Source of the DNA: Gammaproteobacteria bacterium
GTDB lineage: Bacteria; Pseudomonadota; Gammaproteobacteria; Enterobacterales; Kangiellaceae
Length of the DNA: 39,459 nucleotides
Reading direction: 5' to 3'
Assembly (NCBI GenBank): GCA_013372875.1
Contig: JABXIW010000245.1
Span: forward strand, 1-39,459
A program made the translations under genes and the position numbers. The notes under the pieces were generated by a model. It was not told where the DNA came from, made no database searches, and worked only from the letters and a program-made list of their open reading frames with translations. Positions 8,349 through 16,969 of the stretch are shown in pieces. Within the stretch, counting starts at the first letter, position 1, and the number at the start of each line of letters is the position of its first letter.

Positions 8349-9314
8349 TCAGAAAAACCAGTATATGGCGGCTAAACCAGCAAGTGAAATAGTCAGCCAT
8401 AAAATAACCGCTAGCGTTAGAGCTTTCGGCGATATGCTCATAATATTAGCTTTATTCAGACTTGCCCCCATCCATAATAAACTGAGCGCGAACAAGTTTT
8501 TGGCACCTGTTTTGATATAAGGAGCTAACTCACCCAAGTCGATCCAATTGCCTATTAGACTGGCCATAACAAACAACAAAATAAACCAAGGAATGGCGAT
8601 TTTGAATTTGTCCTTAGTTTGATTAGTTGCATGAGTTTTGGAATGCAAAATGGTTGCTAATAGCGCCACTGGGATGATCCATAAGGCGCGCGCCAATTTG
8701 GTGGTGGTGGCGACTTCGAGCGCTTGCTCGCCATATTGGGATGCTGCGCCGACCACGCTCGAAGTATCGTGAATACCGATGGCCGCCCATAAACCGAATT
8801 GAATCTGGCTTAACTCTAACCAGTGGCCAATTATCGGATAAACAAATAGCGCTAACGCATTGAGGATAAACACAATGGCTAGCGATATGACCATATTGGT
8901 TTGCTGGGCATTGATGGCGCTGCCTACTGCGGCAATGGCGCTACCGCCGCAAATAGCTGTGCCTGAGCTGATTAACCAGCTTTGTTCTTGATTCAGTTTG
9001 AGCAGTTTGGCGACTAATAAACCAATAGCCAGAGTGCCGCCAATAACCGCCAATGTAAGCCAAAAGCTGGATTTAGCGGTGGTTATCAGTTCGGTGATGG
9101 GTAAGGTTAATCCTAAGGCGACAATAGCGATTTTCAGTAGTAAAGAAGCCCATTTACTGATTTGTTTACTAGAAACTGGCTGATATTGCCCATTGGCAGT
9201 TAATCCCAATACAAGACCAGCCGCTAGCGCATAAGTGGCATTTAACCAGCCGAAAAGGGTGGTAATGCTCAAGATCAGCAGGACAAAAAAGCCCCATTTG
9301 GGTGTGTTACTCAA
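8349..9314 (-). CDS. YeiH/UPF0324 family putative anion exporter
   Basis: Polytopic inner-membrane protein of 321 aa with about 9-10 hydrophobic helices. The motif GTAICGGSAIAAVG (about 119-132) and IGIHDTSSVVGAASQYG are hallmarks of the UPF0324 (YeiH-type, 'putative sulfate exporter') family; the substrate is not firmly established. The only possible N-terminal start is a TTG at 9314, because an in-frame TAA lies two codons upstream and no ATG or GTG precedes the first membrane helix. Its Shine-Dalgarno is poor, so expression may be low or the start misread. It is transcribed away from the gntR operon and shares the 236-bp region 9315-9550 with it. Confidence 0.85.
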   Translation of the reverse strand: MSNTPKWGFFVLLILSITTLFGWLNATYALAAGLVLGLTANGQYQPVSSKQISKWASLLLKIAIVALGLTLPITELITTAKSSFWLTLAVIGGTLAIGLLVAKLLKLNQEQSWLISSGTAICGGSAIAAVGSAINAQQTNMVISLAIVFILNALALFVYPIIGHWLELSQIQFGLWAAIGIHDTSSVVGAASQYGEQALEVATTTKLARALWIIPVALLATILHSKTHATNQTKDKFKIAIPWFILLFVMASLIGNWIDLGELAPYIKTGAKNLFALSLLWMGASLNKANIMSISPKALTLAVILWLTISLAGLAAIYWFF

Positions 9315-9442
9315 GCGTTATCTGCGAGCCTACAACAGCTCTTGCTCCTGTTTTAACAAAATTCGTTGGACTTATTCTAAATAATTATCGTAAGAAAATC
9401 ATGAGTTTATGGTTTTTTTAATATTTTCTTGTGGATCTTATC

Positions 9443-9477
9443 TTGACGTGAATAGGTGTTATATATTAGTATAACAC
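9443..9477 (+). promoter_or_regulatory. Promoter with perfect inverted-repeat operator for the gntR-ABC operon
   Basis: GTGTTATA (9456-9463) and TATAACAC (9470-9477) form a perfect 8-bp inverted repeat with a 6-bp spacer. They overlap a plausible promoter: TTGACG at 9443-9448, then TAGTAT at 9467-9472 (18-bp spacing). A further half-site, CATAACAC, lies at 9486-9493. The arrangement fits autorepression by the YtrA-type regulator encoded 74 bp downstream; members of that subfamily bind GT...AC inverted repeats in front of their own operons. The assignment is inference. Confidence 0.6.
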
Positions 9478-9550
9478 TAAATCGGCATAACACTGCTTTT
9501 GAAACATTAGCCAAATTGCCGAAAACGAGTTAGACAACCGGGAATAAAGT

Positions 9551-9976
9551 ATGCAAGTACACTGGGATGATACCCAACCAATTTATCTGCAATTGAAAGA
9601 CAAGGTACTCAATATGATCCTTGAAGGCGCGATTGCGGAAGGGGAAGCACTACCCTCAGTACGGAATATTTCGGCGGAATATAAGTTAAACCCGATAACC
9701 GTATCGAAAGCCTATCAATTATTAGTGGATAACGAATTAGCAGAAAAACGCAGAGGTCTAGGAATGTTTGTCACAGTAGGAGCGAAATCTAAGCTTTTAG
9801 CAGCTGAGAGAGAGCAATTTTTAACGGTGGAATGGCCAGCATTACTTGAGAAAATCGAGCGTTTAGGCATTTCTTTAGAAGAATTGGTAAAGCCTGCCAA
9901 ACAAGGCGATGACAAATATAAAAATCCAGATTTAGCAGCAAATAGCGATAATAACGGGGAAAACACTAATGGCTAA
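9551..9976 (+). CDS. GntR-family regulator, YtrA subfamily
   Basis: A 141-aa regulator with an N-terminal winged helix-turn-helix (about 5-75). IYLQLKDKVLNMILEGAIAEG and LPSVRNISAEYKLNPITVSK are classic GntR sequence, and the wing is KRRGLGMFVT. The short C-terminal tail, with no FadR, HutC or aminotransferase effector domain, places it in the YtrA subfamily. Members typically repress an adjacent ABC transporter operon in response to envelope stress. Its stop overlaps the ABC ATPase start by 8 nt, so the genes are translationally coupled. It probably binds the inverted repeat at 9456-9477. Confidence 0.9.
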   Translation: MQVHWDDTQPIYLQLKDKVLNMILEGAIAEGEALPSVRNISAEYKLNPITVSKAYQLLVDNELAEKRRGLGMFVTVGAKSKLLAAEREQFLTVEWPALLEKIERLGISLEELVKPAKQGDDKYKNPDLAANSDNNGENTNG

Positions 9977-10823
9977 TATCTTACAAGCACAGGGCTTGAG
10001 TAAGAAATATGGCAACTTTAAAGCCTTAAATAATATCAATATGAACCTGGAATCGGGTCGTATTTTGGGTTTGATTGGGCCTAATGGAGCGGGCAAGACC
10101 ACACTATTGAAGTCAATTTTGGGATTAACCCCATTTGACGGCAAGTTAGAGATTTTTGGTCTGGATCCTCATAAACAGCGAGACGAATTAATGGAACGCG
10201 TTTGTTTTATTGCTGATGTGGCGGTGTTGCCGCGTTGGATCCGCGTTAGCCAAGCGATTGAGTTTGTAGAAGGCGTTCACTCGAAATTTAATCGTGAGCG
10301 CTGCATGAATTATTTGGCGAAAACCAAAATCAAGCAAAATTCAAAAGTTAAAGAGCTTTCTAAAGGCATGGTGGTGCAGCTGCATTTAGCACTGATCATG
10401 TCAATCGATGCGGACTTATTGATTTTAGACGAGCCAACTTTGGGCTTGGATATTTTGTTCCGTAAAGCATTTTACGAGCAGTTGTTGAATGATTATTTCG
10501 ATGAAGACCGCACCATTATTATCACTACTCATCAGGTAGAAGAAGTGGAGCATATCTTGAGCGATCTGGTGTTTATTCAAAATGGCGAAATCGTGTTAGA
10601 TGACTCGATGGATGCGATTGCAGAAACCTATTATGAAGTCATGGTTGAGAAGGAGTATGAGGAACAAGCCTTGGCGATGAAACCGCTATCAGTACGCGAA
10701 GTCTTCGGGCAAAAAGTGTGCTTGTTTAGTGGCGTCGCCAAGCCTCATCTTCAAGAAATGGGTAAGGTGCGTAAACCAAGCGTTGCCGATCTGTTTGTAG
10801 CTAAAATGCAAGGAGCCGCCTAA
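9969..10823 (+). CDS. ABC transporter ATP-binding protein
   Basis: Nucleotide-binding subunit, 284 aa. Walker A is GPNGAGKTT (37-45), Walker B LLILDEP (150-156), and the switch histidine is His188 in TTHQVEE. The signature loop is LSKGM (130-134) rather than LSGGQ, as is common in ABC-2 drug or peptide exporters of the YtrB/BcrA type. The C-terminal 70 residues form an accessory domain. It overlaps the gntR stop by 8 nt and its own stop overlaps the permease start (TAATG), so regulator, ATPase and permease form one operon. The substrate is unknown; YtrA-linked transporters are usually associated with cell-envelope stress. Confidence 0.92.
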   Translation: MANILQAQGLSKKYGNFKALNNINMNLESGRILGLIGPNGAGKTTLLKSILGLTPFDGKLEIFGLDPHKQRDELMERVCFIADVAVLPRWIRVSQAIEFVEGVHSKFNRERCMNYLAKTKIKQNSKVKELSKGMVVQLHLALIMSIDADLLILDEPTLGLDILFRKAFYEQLLNDYFDEDRTIIITTHQVEEVEHILSDLVFIQNGEIVLDDSMDAIAETYYEVMVEKEYEEQALAMKPLSVREVFGQKVCLFSGVAKPHLQEMGKVRKPSVADLFVAKMQGAA

Positions 10824-11788
10824 TGAACACTTTTTTGACCTTACTTAAACGCGAATATTGGGAACATAAAACGGGTTTCCAATGGGTGCCAGTAGGCATT
10901 TCGGCTTTGAGCTTGTTTACCACTTTGTTGGCGGTACTGTTTTTGACCAATGACACGGTTAAAGTCAGCATTGGTGCTTCAAACCCAACGGATTTATTTG
11001 GTTTATGGGAAGCAACGGCCAGCGATGAAGATAAAAGCCTTGCCATGACTGCATGGTATTACATGAATATCATCAACTTGGCTGTGGTGATGGGTTTTGT
11101 CGGCTACTTCTACTGTTTAGGTGCTTTATATGACGATCGTAAAGATAAAAGCATCTTGTTCTGGAAATCATTACCGATTTCAGATACTGAAACAGTATTG
11201 TCGAAAGTAGTAAGTGTAACTTTACTATTACCACTGATCATTTGGGTCATTTCCATCGCCACTAATATTGGCATGATGCTGATTGGCTTGTTGTTTGCAG
11301 CCATGTCCTATGGCGATATAGCGGGTATGGTATTCGCTCCAGGCAGCATCTTTATGGCCAGCGCTTATCAGCTAATGGCGAACGTGATGGCGGTATTGTG
11401 GGTATTCCCATTCATAGGCTACTTACTGTTTATTTCGAGTGCCACGAAGCGAGTACCTTTCTTAGTCTCATGGTTGCCCATTATCGTGATCTTAATTGTG
11501 GAAAGTATCGTCTTTAGATCAGGCTACTTTATTAGCTGGATCGGCAATCAATTGACCGGTATCGGTAAAGCTTACTCGACGCCAATGGCCATGATGTCAC
11601 AGGTAGAAGAAGAAGGCGTATCGGAATTAAAAGACATAGCGGGACGTATTGGTTGGGAATTTGATAGCGGCTGGGGCAGCTATAGCAGCCAATTAGCAGA
11701 CGGCAACTTATGGTTTGGTTTGGTGATTGGTGCCCTGTTTATCGTAGGCGCTATCTATATCCGCCGCTATAGAGACGAGGCACTGTAG
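10823..11788 (+). CDS. ABC-2-type transporter permease
   Basis: A 321-aa integral membrane protein with about six hydrophobic segments: near 24-44, 75-97, 128-160, 180-200 (the weakest), 208-228 and 290-310. The cytoplasmic N-terminus MNTFLTLLKREYWEHKT is typical of ABC-2 permeases. AAGGAG lies just upstream of the ATG, which shares one base with the ATPase stop codon. It is the membrane partner of the preceding ATPase. A long soluble stretch between the last two helices (about 230-285) is probably extracytoplasmic. Substrate unknown. Confidence 0.85.
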   Translation: MNTFLTLLKREYWEHKTGFQWVPVGISALSLFTTLLAVLFLTNDTVKVSIGASNPTDLFGLWEATASDEDKSLAMTAWYYMNIINLAVVMGFVGYFYCLGALYDDRKDKSILFWKSLPISDTETVLSKVVSVTLLLPLIIWVISIATNIGMMLIGLLFAAMSYGDIAGMVFAPGSIFMASAYQLMANVMAVLWVFPFIGYLLFISSATKRVPFLVSWLPIIVILIVESIVFRSGYFISWIGNQLTGIGKAYSTPMAMMSQVEEEGVSELKDIAGRIGWEFDSGWGSYSSQLADGNLWFGLVIGALFIVGAIYIRRYRDEAL

Positions 11789-11809
11789 TAATAAGTGCAA
11801 ATTTTTTTC

Positions 11810-11846
11810 AGATGCTTCTAATCCAAAATGGGCTTTAGAAGCATCT
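11810..11846. repeat. 12-bp perfect hairpin after the ABC operon
   Basis: AGATGCTTCTAA (11810-11821) pairs perfectly with TTAGAAGCATCT (11835-11846) around a 13-nt loop. A T-run (TTTTTTT) precedes the stem on the plus strand and none follows it. It is therefore not a canonical intrinsic terminator in either direction. It could be a 3'-end stabilising hairpin or a dyad site for the small gene downstream. Confidence 0.6.
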
Positions 11847-11913
11847 AATAGATAGTAACTTTTATTAGCATAAGGTTACGTTGGGTTAAATAGGATAATT
11901 GAGGATACAAAAA

Positions 11914-12093
11914 ATGACATTCAACAGACAAAGTATTAAATGGTTACCGAAAGTAAGTTTGGTAGTAGGAGTGGTATTACTGACAGCTTTGATTTTGGTC
12001 AAAACGGCAAATTCTAGCCCTGAAATGGATATGCTTAATTCACTGGAAAGAGTGAATAATGTGCAACAATTTTTAAAGGATTTATTGTTTTAA
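11914..12093 (+). CDS. Small single-pass membrane protein, 59 aa
   Basis: Unrecognised. A basic N-terminus (MTFNRQSIKWLPK) precedes one hydrophobic helix at about 14-31 (VSLVVGVVLLTALILVK), then an acidic and amphipathic tail ending FLKDLLF. The topology suggests an inner-membrane peptide with its tail in the periplasm. GAGG at 11901-11904 lies 9 nt before the ATG at 11914, which I prefer over the upstream in-frame TTG at 11899. It follows the ABC permease on the same strand by 125 nt and could be an accessory subunit of the transporter or be independent. Confidence 0.55.
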   Translation: MTFNRQSIKWLPKVSLVVGVVLLTALILVKTANSSPEMDMLNSLERVNNVQQFLKDLLF

Positions 12094-12425
12094 AAGAAAT
12101 TACTGCTGATTTGTTGGCAGTAAGGCATCAGATTAAAACATTCAATTATCCTAACTTATTGATATAGCAGAAGGATTTGCTATCAATAAGCACTTCTAAG
12201 ATTCAACTGGTTACTTCTCTTTACTCTTCATTGACACTTATCAGCTACTCGGTTCATATTGGGTTCAGCTGACTGATTAAAAAATAGACTCATATTAGAT
12301 AAACCCTTGCTAGATAACTGAAATTACTGCTAGTATGCGTTAAATCAAGTGGTATGATGTCTTGAGACATGGTGTCGCTGAAATTACATAAAAACGGTAA
12401 ATTCCTATCACGGGGGAAGGAATTA
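12094..12425 (+). promoter_or_regulatory. 332-bp intergenic region with hairpins, direct repeats and probable promoter
   Basis: No gene seen. It contains a small hairpin (TTACTGC 12100-12106 / GCAGTAA 12117-12123). A longer one pairs CTTATTGATATAGCA (12155-12169) with TGCTATCAATAAG (12178-12190), 13 bp with a 2-nt bulge. A 12-bp direct repeat, GAAATTACTGCT, occurs at 12096-12107 and 12320-12331, with a related CTGAAATTAC at 12318-12327 and 12378-12387. An extended -10, TGG-TATGAT (12350-12358), is the best promoter for the DUF1302 operon; TTGCTA (12307) to TAGTAT (12331) is a weaker alternative. Confidence 0.45.
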
Positions 12426-14402
12426 ATGAAAATGAACGAGTTAAACCGAAAAAACTCTCCTCTTAAAACCTTATCTAAAGTAGCAGCCAGTGTTGCTATT
12501 GCCTTAGCGGCAACTTCGACTCAAGCAGTTGAGTTTGAAACGGATAATTTTGAAATTAGCTTTGATAGCACTTTTAGTTTAGGTGCTAGTTGGCGAGTGG
12601 AAGATCGCGATAACAATCTGATTGGTCGCGCAAACTTATATCCATTGCAAAATAATGGTATTCCTATTTCCGCAACTTACGCGTCTTGTACCGCTAATCC
12701 AAACTGTGTGTTACCTCAAGGCGCATGGTCAAACAACTCTGATGATGGCAACTTAAATTACGATAAAGGTGACATGTTCTCTAACGTAATTAAAGGTGTG
12801 CATGAATTTGATATGCGTCATAAAGATGGCGATTATGGTTTATTTGCACGTGCTTTGTGGTACTACGACCGTGAGATCATGGATGGTACTACTCGCTTCA
12901 AAGATTTAGACGGTTTCCCTGCTGGGGCTTGGGCTGCTGGTGGAAATACAGCGCGTACCGAACAAGGTTACGATGCGGAAATTTTAGATTTTTATGCTTG
13001 GGCAACTTGGGATGTGGGTGAAGCATCGACTTTACAAGTTCGCTTAGGTGAGCAAGTGGTTAGCTGGGGTGAATCTACCTTTATTCAACACAGTTTGAAT
13101 GAGGCCAATGCAGTTAACTTGCGTACTTTGCGTAACCCAGGAGCAGAATTAAAAGAAGCCTTGATTCCATCGGGTATGTTATGGGCATCACTAGATTTGA
13201 CTGAAAATATGTCATTAGAGACTTTTTATCAGTACGAATGGGAGCCGGTAAAAGTTGATGAGCCTGGCACTTATTTCGCAACTCGTGATTTCTTAGGTTT
13301 TACTGGTCAAGACGTACATTTGGGTTTTGCGCAAATTCCTGAAGGAACTCCAGGTACCGTTGCGGTACGTGAGCCGACTCGTGATGCTGATGACCAAGGC
13401 CAATATGGTTTGAAACTCGCTTATTTCACCGAGGGTGGAACTGAGTGGGGCTTCTATTACATGAATTATCATAACCGTCGCCCAATCATTTCTGCATATT
13501 CGGCAGATTTGACTGGTACTGTGCGAGGCTTCCTAGAATATCCAGAAGATATTCAAATGGGTGGTATTAGTTTCAATACTGCTACTGATGGTGGTTGGTC
13601 GATTGCTGGTGAGGTGTCTTATCGTAAAGATGAGCCACTACAGGTTGATGATGCTGAATTATTATTCGCAACTTTGGAGCCACTTGATGGCTTGTCGGCG
13701 CCAGGGCCGGTAACTCGTGGTACTAGTCAGGTGGCTAACATCACAACATTCGGCACTGAGATTTCAGGTTATCGTTTATTGGATACCATTCAAGCTCAGG
13801 CGACATTTACCAAACTATTAGGTTCGCTTTGGGGTTCTGATCAAACGGTCTTCTTAGTCGAAGTTGGTATGAACCAAATTCAGGATATGCCATCTCAAGA
13901 TGAGCTGCGTTTTGAAGCAGAAGGTACTTTCCGCTCAGGTAACCCGAACCGAGCTTTAGCTATCCATGACTTTAACGGTAATGGTGTTGGTGATGGTTTC
14001 TGGTCAGCAGCTTATTTGCCAGGTCAAACATCTCCTTGTGGCTTCACTAATCCTGTAAGTGGTACTCGAGTATTTACCGAGTGTGAAGGCTTAGAAACTA
14101 ACGCATTCGCTGATGATTTCTCTTGGGGTTATCGTATGGCAATGCGCTGGAATTACGACAACGCATTGTGGGGTGGTAACTTAGCACCGCGTATCGTATT
14201 CCAACATGACGTTGACGGTAATACTCCTGCGCCAATTGCTAACTTCCTAGAAGGGCGTAAAGCACTTTCTTTAGGCGTAAGTTGGGATTACCAAAGCACT
14301 TGGAAAGTGGATTTCGGCTATAACCGTTTCTTCGGCAACGAAAGTGCAAACTTAATTCATGACCGTGACTATGTGTCGCTTGCGGTTAGTTATTCAATCT
14401 AA
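12426..14402 (+). CDS. DUF1302 family outer-membrane protein
   Basis: A 658-aa exported protein. The signal peptide ends around TSTQA-VEFETDNFEI. The rest is rich in Gly, aromatic and alternating hydrophobic residues, typical of an outer-membrane beta-barrel (DUF1302). It closes with a strand ending in YVSLAVSYSI. Two close cysteine pairs (88/94 and 538/553) could form loop disulphides. I start at the ATG at 12426, 5 nt after GGAAGG, rather than the ATG at 12369, which would add a stretch unlike a signal peptide. It is the first gene of a four-gene block with DUF1329, a YCF48-like protein and an RND pump. DUF1302/DUF1329 pairs recur in bacteria using hydrophobic substrates, so a role in passing lipids or hydrophobic compounds through the outer membrane is plausible but unproven. 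Confidence 0.85.
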   Translation: MKMNELNRKNSPLKTLSKVAASVAIALAATSTQAVEFETDNFEISFDSTFSLGASWRVEDRDNNLIGRANLYPLQNNGIPISATYASCTANPNCVLPQGAWSNNSDDGNLNYDKGDMFSNVIKGVHEFDMRHKDGDYGLFARALWYYDREIMDGTTRFKDLDGFPAGAWAAGGNTARTEQGYDAEILDFYAWATWDVGEASTLQVRLGEQVVSWGESTFIQHSLNEANAVNLRTLRNPGAELKEALIPSGMLWASLDLTENMSLETFYQYEWEPVKVDEPGTYFATRDFLGFTGQDVHLGFAQIPEGTPGTVAVREPTRDADDQGQYGLKLAYFTEGGTEWGFYYMNYHNRRPIISAYSADLTGTVRGFLEYPEDIQMGGISFNTATDGGWSIAGEVSYRKDEPLQVDDAELLFATLEPLDGLSAPGPVTRGTSQVANITTFGTEISGYRLLDTIQAQATFTKLLGSLWGSDQTVFLVEVGMNQIQDMPSQDELRFEAEGTFRSGNPNRALAIHDFNGNGVGDGFWSAAYLPGQTSPCGFTNPVSGTRVFTECEGLETNAFADDFSWGYRMAMRWNYDNALWGGNLAPRIVFQHDVDGNTPAPIANFLEGRKALSLGVSWDYQSTWKVDFGYNRFFGNESANLIHDRDYVSLAVSYSI

Positions 14403-14444
14403 CTTTGTTAGATATTCAGTTAATTAAAAAGGGCTAGTTACAAT

Positions 14445-15821
14445 ATGGCTAAAATTATGAATAAATGGTTATTAGCAACTGCAGTCGCTTCAAGTTTCTT
14501 AGCGGCAACGGCTAATGCAAAAGTTTCGGCTGAAAAGGCGGCGCAATTAGGCGGTAATACTTTTACTCCAATGGGATCCATTAAAGCAGGTAATGAAGAC
14601 GGTTCAATTCCAGCATGGAATGGCGGTATCACTTCTGCTCCAGCGGGTTATTCTCCAGGTGACCATCACCCAGATCCTTTTGCTGACGATAAAGTTTTAT
14701 TTACTATTACGGCACAAAACTATCAGCAATACCAAGACAATTTATCTCCTGGTCAAATTGCGTTATTTAAAGCCTATCCTGATCAATATAAGATGGACGT
14801 TTATCAGTCTCGTCGTACTGCTTCTTATCCGCAGTACGTTTATGACGCGATTAAGCGCAATGCGCCTAACGCTGAATTAGTGGACGGTGGTAACGGCATT
14901 AAAGGGGCAGCGATTGGTGTTCCTTTCCCATTCCCACAAACGGGTTTGGAATTAATTTGGAATCACTTAACGCGTTATCGTGGCGTGGCAGTTGAACGTG
15001 AAGCTGGCCAAGCAACGCCACAACCAGACGGTAGCTATGTTTTGGTTAAAATTAAGGATGAGTTGGATCAGGTATATAACCGTCCAGACATGACTCCTGA
15101 AAAGCTAGCCGATGGCAACGTATTATTCTTGTTCCGTCAATACGTGACTGCACCTGCACGTTTAGCGGGTACGGCATTGTTAGTGCATGAAACCATGGAC
15201 CAAGTTAAAGAGCCTCGTAAGGCATGGATCTATAACGCAGGCCGTCGTCGTGTACAACGTGCACCTAACGTAGCTTATGACGCACCAGGTACTGCTTCTG
15301 ATGGTTTAAGAACTACTGATGATTTCGATATGTATAACGGTGCTCCTGATCGTTATAACTGGACCATTACTGGCAAAAAAGAAATGTATATCCCCTACAA
15401 CACTTATAAGTTGCATTCGGATCAAATTTCTTATGATGACATCATTCGTCCAGGCGTAATCAACCAAGATTTGGTACGTTATGAAAAGCACCGTGTATGG
15501 GTGTTAGAAGCAACACTTAAAAGTGACACTCGTCATCAATACGGCAAACGTGTTTTCTATATTGATGAAGACAGCTGGCAAATTGCGATAGAAGATATTT
15601 ATAACGAAGCTGGTGATTTGTGGCGTGTAGCCATGGCGCATGCGGTTAACTACTATGAAGTGCCAACTTTATGGTCAACTTTGGAAGCCTATTACGATCT
15701 TCCATCGGGTCGCTACCTGGTGATTGGTTTGGACAACCAAGAAGATATGTATAACTTCAATGCTGACTTTAGAGGCAATCACTTCACGCCTTCGGCACTA
15801 CGTCGATTAGGTCGTCGTTAA
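14445..15821 (+). CDS. DUF1329 family exported protein
   Basis: A 458-aa periplasmic or outer-membrane-associated protein with a signal peptide (cleavage near ATANA-KVSAEK). Family hallmarks are the N-terminal LGGNTFTPMGSIKAGNEDG and GSIPAWNGGI, and the C-terminal YYDLPSGRYLVIGLDNQED. DUF1329 proteins are generally thought to adopt a LolA/LolB-like lipid-binding fold, suggesting a hydrophobic-ligand carrier. It has no lipobox cysteine. The start is the ATG at 14445; an ATG four codons later is possible. It lies 42 nt after the DUF1302 gene and is followed by a strong terminator, so the pair may have its own transcript. Confidence 0.88.
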   Translation: MAKIMNKWLLATAVASSFLAATANAKVSAEKAAQLGGNTFTPMGSIKAGNEDGSIPAWNGGITSAPAGYSPGDHHPDPFADDKVLFTITAQNYQQYQDNLSPGQIALFKAYPDQYKMDVYQSRRTASYPQYVYDAIKRNAPNAELVDGGNGIKGAAIGVPFPFPQTGLELIWNHLTRYRGVAVEREAGQATPQPDGSYVLVKIKDELDQVYNRPDMTPEKLADGNVLFLFRQYVTAPARLAGTALLVHETMDQVKEPRKAWIYNAGRRRVQRAPNVAYDAPGTASDGLRTTDDFDMYNGAPDRYNWTITGKKEMYIPYNTYKLHSDQISYDDIIRPGVINQDLVRYEKHRVWVLEATLKSDTRHQYGKRVFYIDEDSWQIAIEDIYNEAGDLWRVAMAHAVNYYEVPTLWSTLEAYYDLPSGRYLVIGLDNQEDMYNFNADFRGNHFTPSALRRLGRR

Positions 15822-15835
15822 AAGTCAAAAACTTT

Positions 15836-15866
15836 AAAAAAAGCGGTCAATTTTGACCGCTTTTTA
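15836..15866 (+). terminator. Intrinsic terminator after DUF1302-DUF1329
   Basis: AAAAAGCGGTCAA (15838-15850) pairs with TTGACCGCTTTTT (15853-15865). The GC-rich GCGGTCA core runs straight into a U-run. The A-rich 5' flank makes it potentially bidirectional. It separates the first two genes of the block from the YCF48/RND pair, so readthrough or a second promoter in 15866-15942 is needed for the latter. Confidence 0.9.
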
Positions 15867-15942
15867 GTATTTGGCTGAAAAATGTAGTAAATTTGAAGTC
15901 GGATGAGTTATCAATAATTATTAAATCGGAAGAAATGAATCT

Positions 15943-16953
15943 ATGAAGTTTTCTGTGATCACGAAAGGGCTAATCTTCATTGCTTTAGCCTGTTTGAGTA
16001 ATTCGCATTCGGTACAAGCAGCGGAATCTATTATGGCTGTTAAGGCAAAAGAATCCTTGCTACTTGACGTGCAAAAGTTATCTAACGGCCGGCTAATCGC
16101 AGTTGGCGAACGGGGGCATATTTTAATTTCAGATGACCAGGGCGAAACTTGGGAGCAGAAACAAGTACCAACCCAAAGCGCATTAACTGCTGTAGACTTT
16201 TATGATGATCAATGGGGAGTTGCGGTTGGTTTTGAACAAACGGTATTAATTACTAAAGATGGTGGTGATACTTGGACTTTAACTCATCAAGAAAAAGATG
16301 CTATCGAGAATCCAGCATTATTTGATGTCGAATTTGTAGAGTTGAATAAAATTATTGCTGTGGGCGCATTCGGACTTTATCTAGAGTCTAATGATGGTGG
16401 TGATTCTTGGAATCAACGTGAAGTGGCGGCCTTAGCAGACTTTTATGGTGGTTTTAGTCACTTCTATGGTTTAGCTCATCAGGCGGGCAGCAAGACTCTT
16501 TATTTGGCTGGTGAAAAATACGTTGCGAGTGAAAGTGAATACGGTGAAGAAGTCAGCTCAGGTTTAATAGCAGTTTCCAATGATAATGGCCAAACATGGA
16601 CAAAATTATCATCACCTTATGATGGTTCTTTCTTTGGCGTGAAGGTAGCGCCGGATCAGCGTCTTTTTGTTTATGGCTTGAAAGGTAACTTATTCAGTTC
16701 TAACAATGCTGGCGCGAGTTGGCAGGCGATTGATTTGGATACTAATTCAGGTTTACACGATATTGTCTTTTTAAATGGTGACTGGGTTGCAGTGGGCACC
16801 AGTGGAACTATAGTCGGTAGCCAGTTGGAGTTACAACAAAGAGAAGACCTCAAAGGTCGTGCCGCACTAGTTAATTTGGGCGATGAATTGTTAATCGTCG
16901 GCGAAGGCGGGATTGAAAAATTATCTATTACAAAAGCAGCAGCAACGGATTAA
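15943..16953 (+). CDS. YCF48-like beta-propeller protein, exported
   Basis: 336 aa with a signal peptide (cleavage near SVQAA-ES). It contains repeated BNR/YCF48 blades of the pattern G-x-x-x-x-S-D-D-x-G-x-T-W: ILISDDQGETW, VLITKDGGDTW, LYLESNDGGDSW, IAVSNDNGQTW and LFSSNNAGASW, which implies a six- or seven-bladed propeller in the periplasm. YCF48/HCF136 proteins act as assembly factors for photosystem II; here there is no photosynthesis, and the family is simply a scaffold. It lies 16 nt upstream of the RND gene, so it is a likely periplasmic partner of that pump, replacing the usual membrane-fusion protein (inference). Confidence 0.85.
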   Translation: MKFSVITKGLIFIALACLSNSHSVQAAESIMAVKAKESLLLDVQKLSNGRLIAVGERGHILISDDQGETWEQKQVPTQSALTAVDFYDDQWGVAVGFEQTVLITKDGGDTWTLTHQEKDAIENPALFDVEFVELNKIIAVGAFGLYLESNDGGDSWNQREVAALADFYGGFSHFYGLAHQAGSKTLYLAGEKYVASESEYGEEVSSGLIAVSNDNGQTWTKLSSPYDGSFFGVKVAPDQRLFVYGLKGNLFSSNNAGASWQAIDLDTNSGLHDIVFLNGDWVAVGTSGTIVGSQLELQQREDLKGRAALVNLGDELLIVGEGGIEKLSITKAAATD

Positions 16954-16969
16954 TTGGGGATAATACTAA

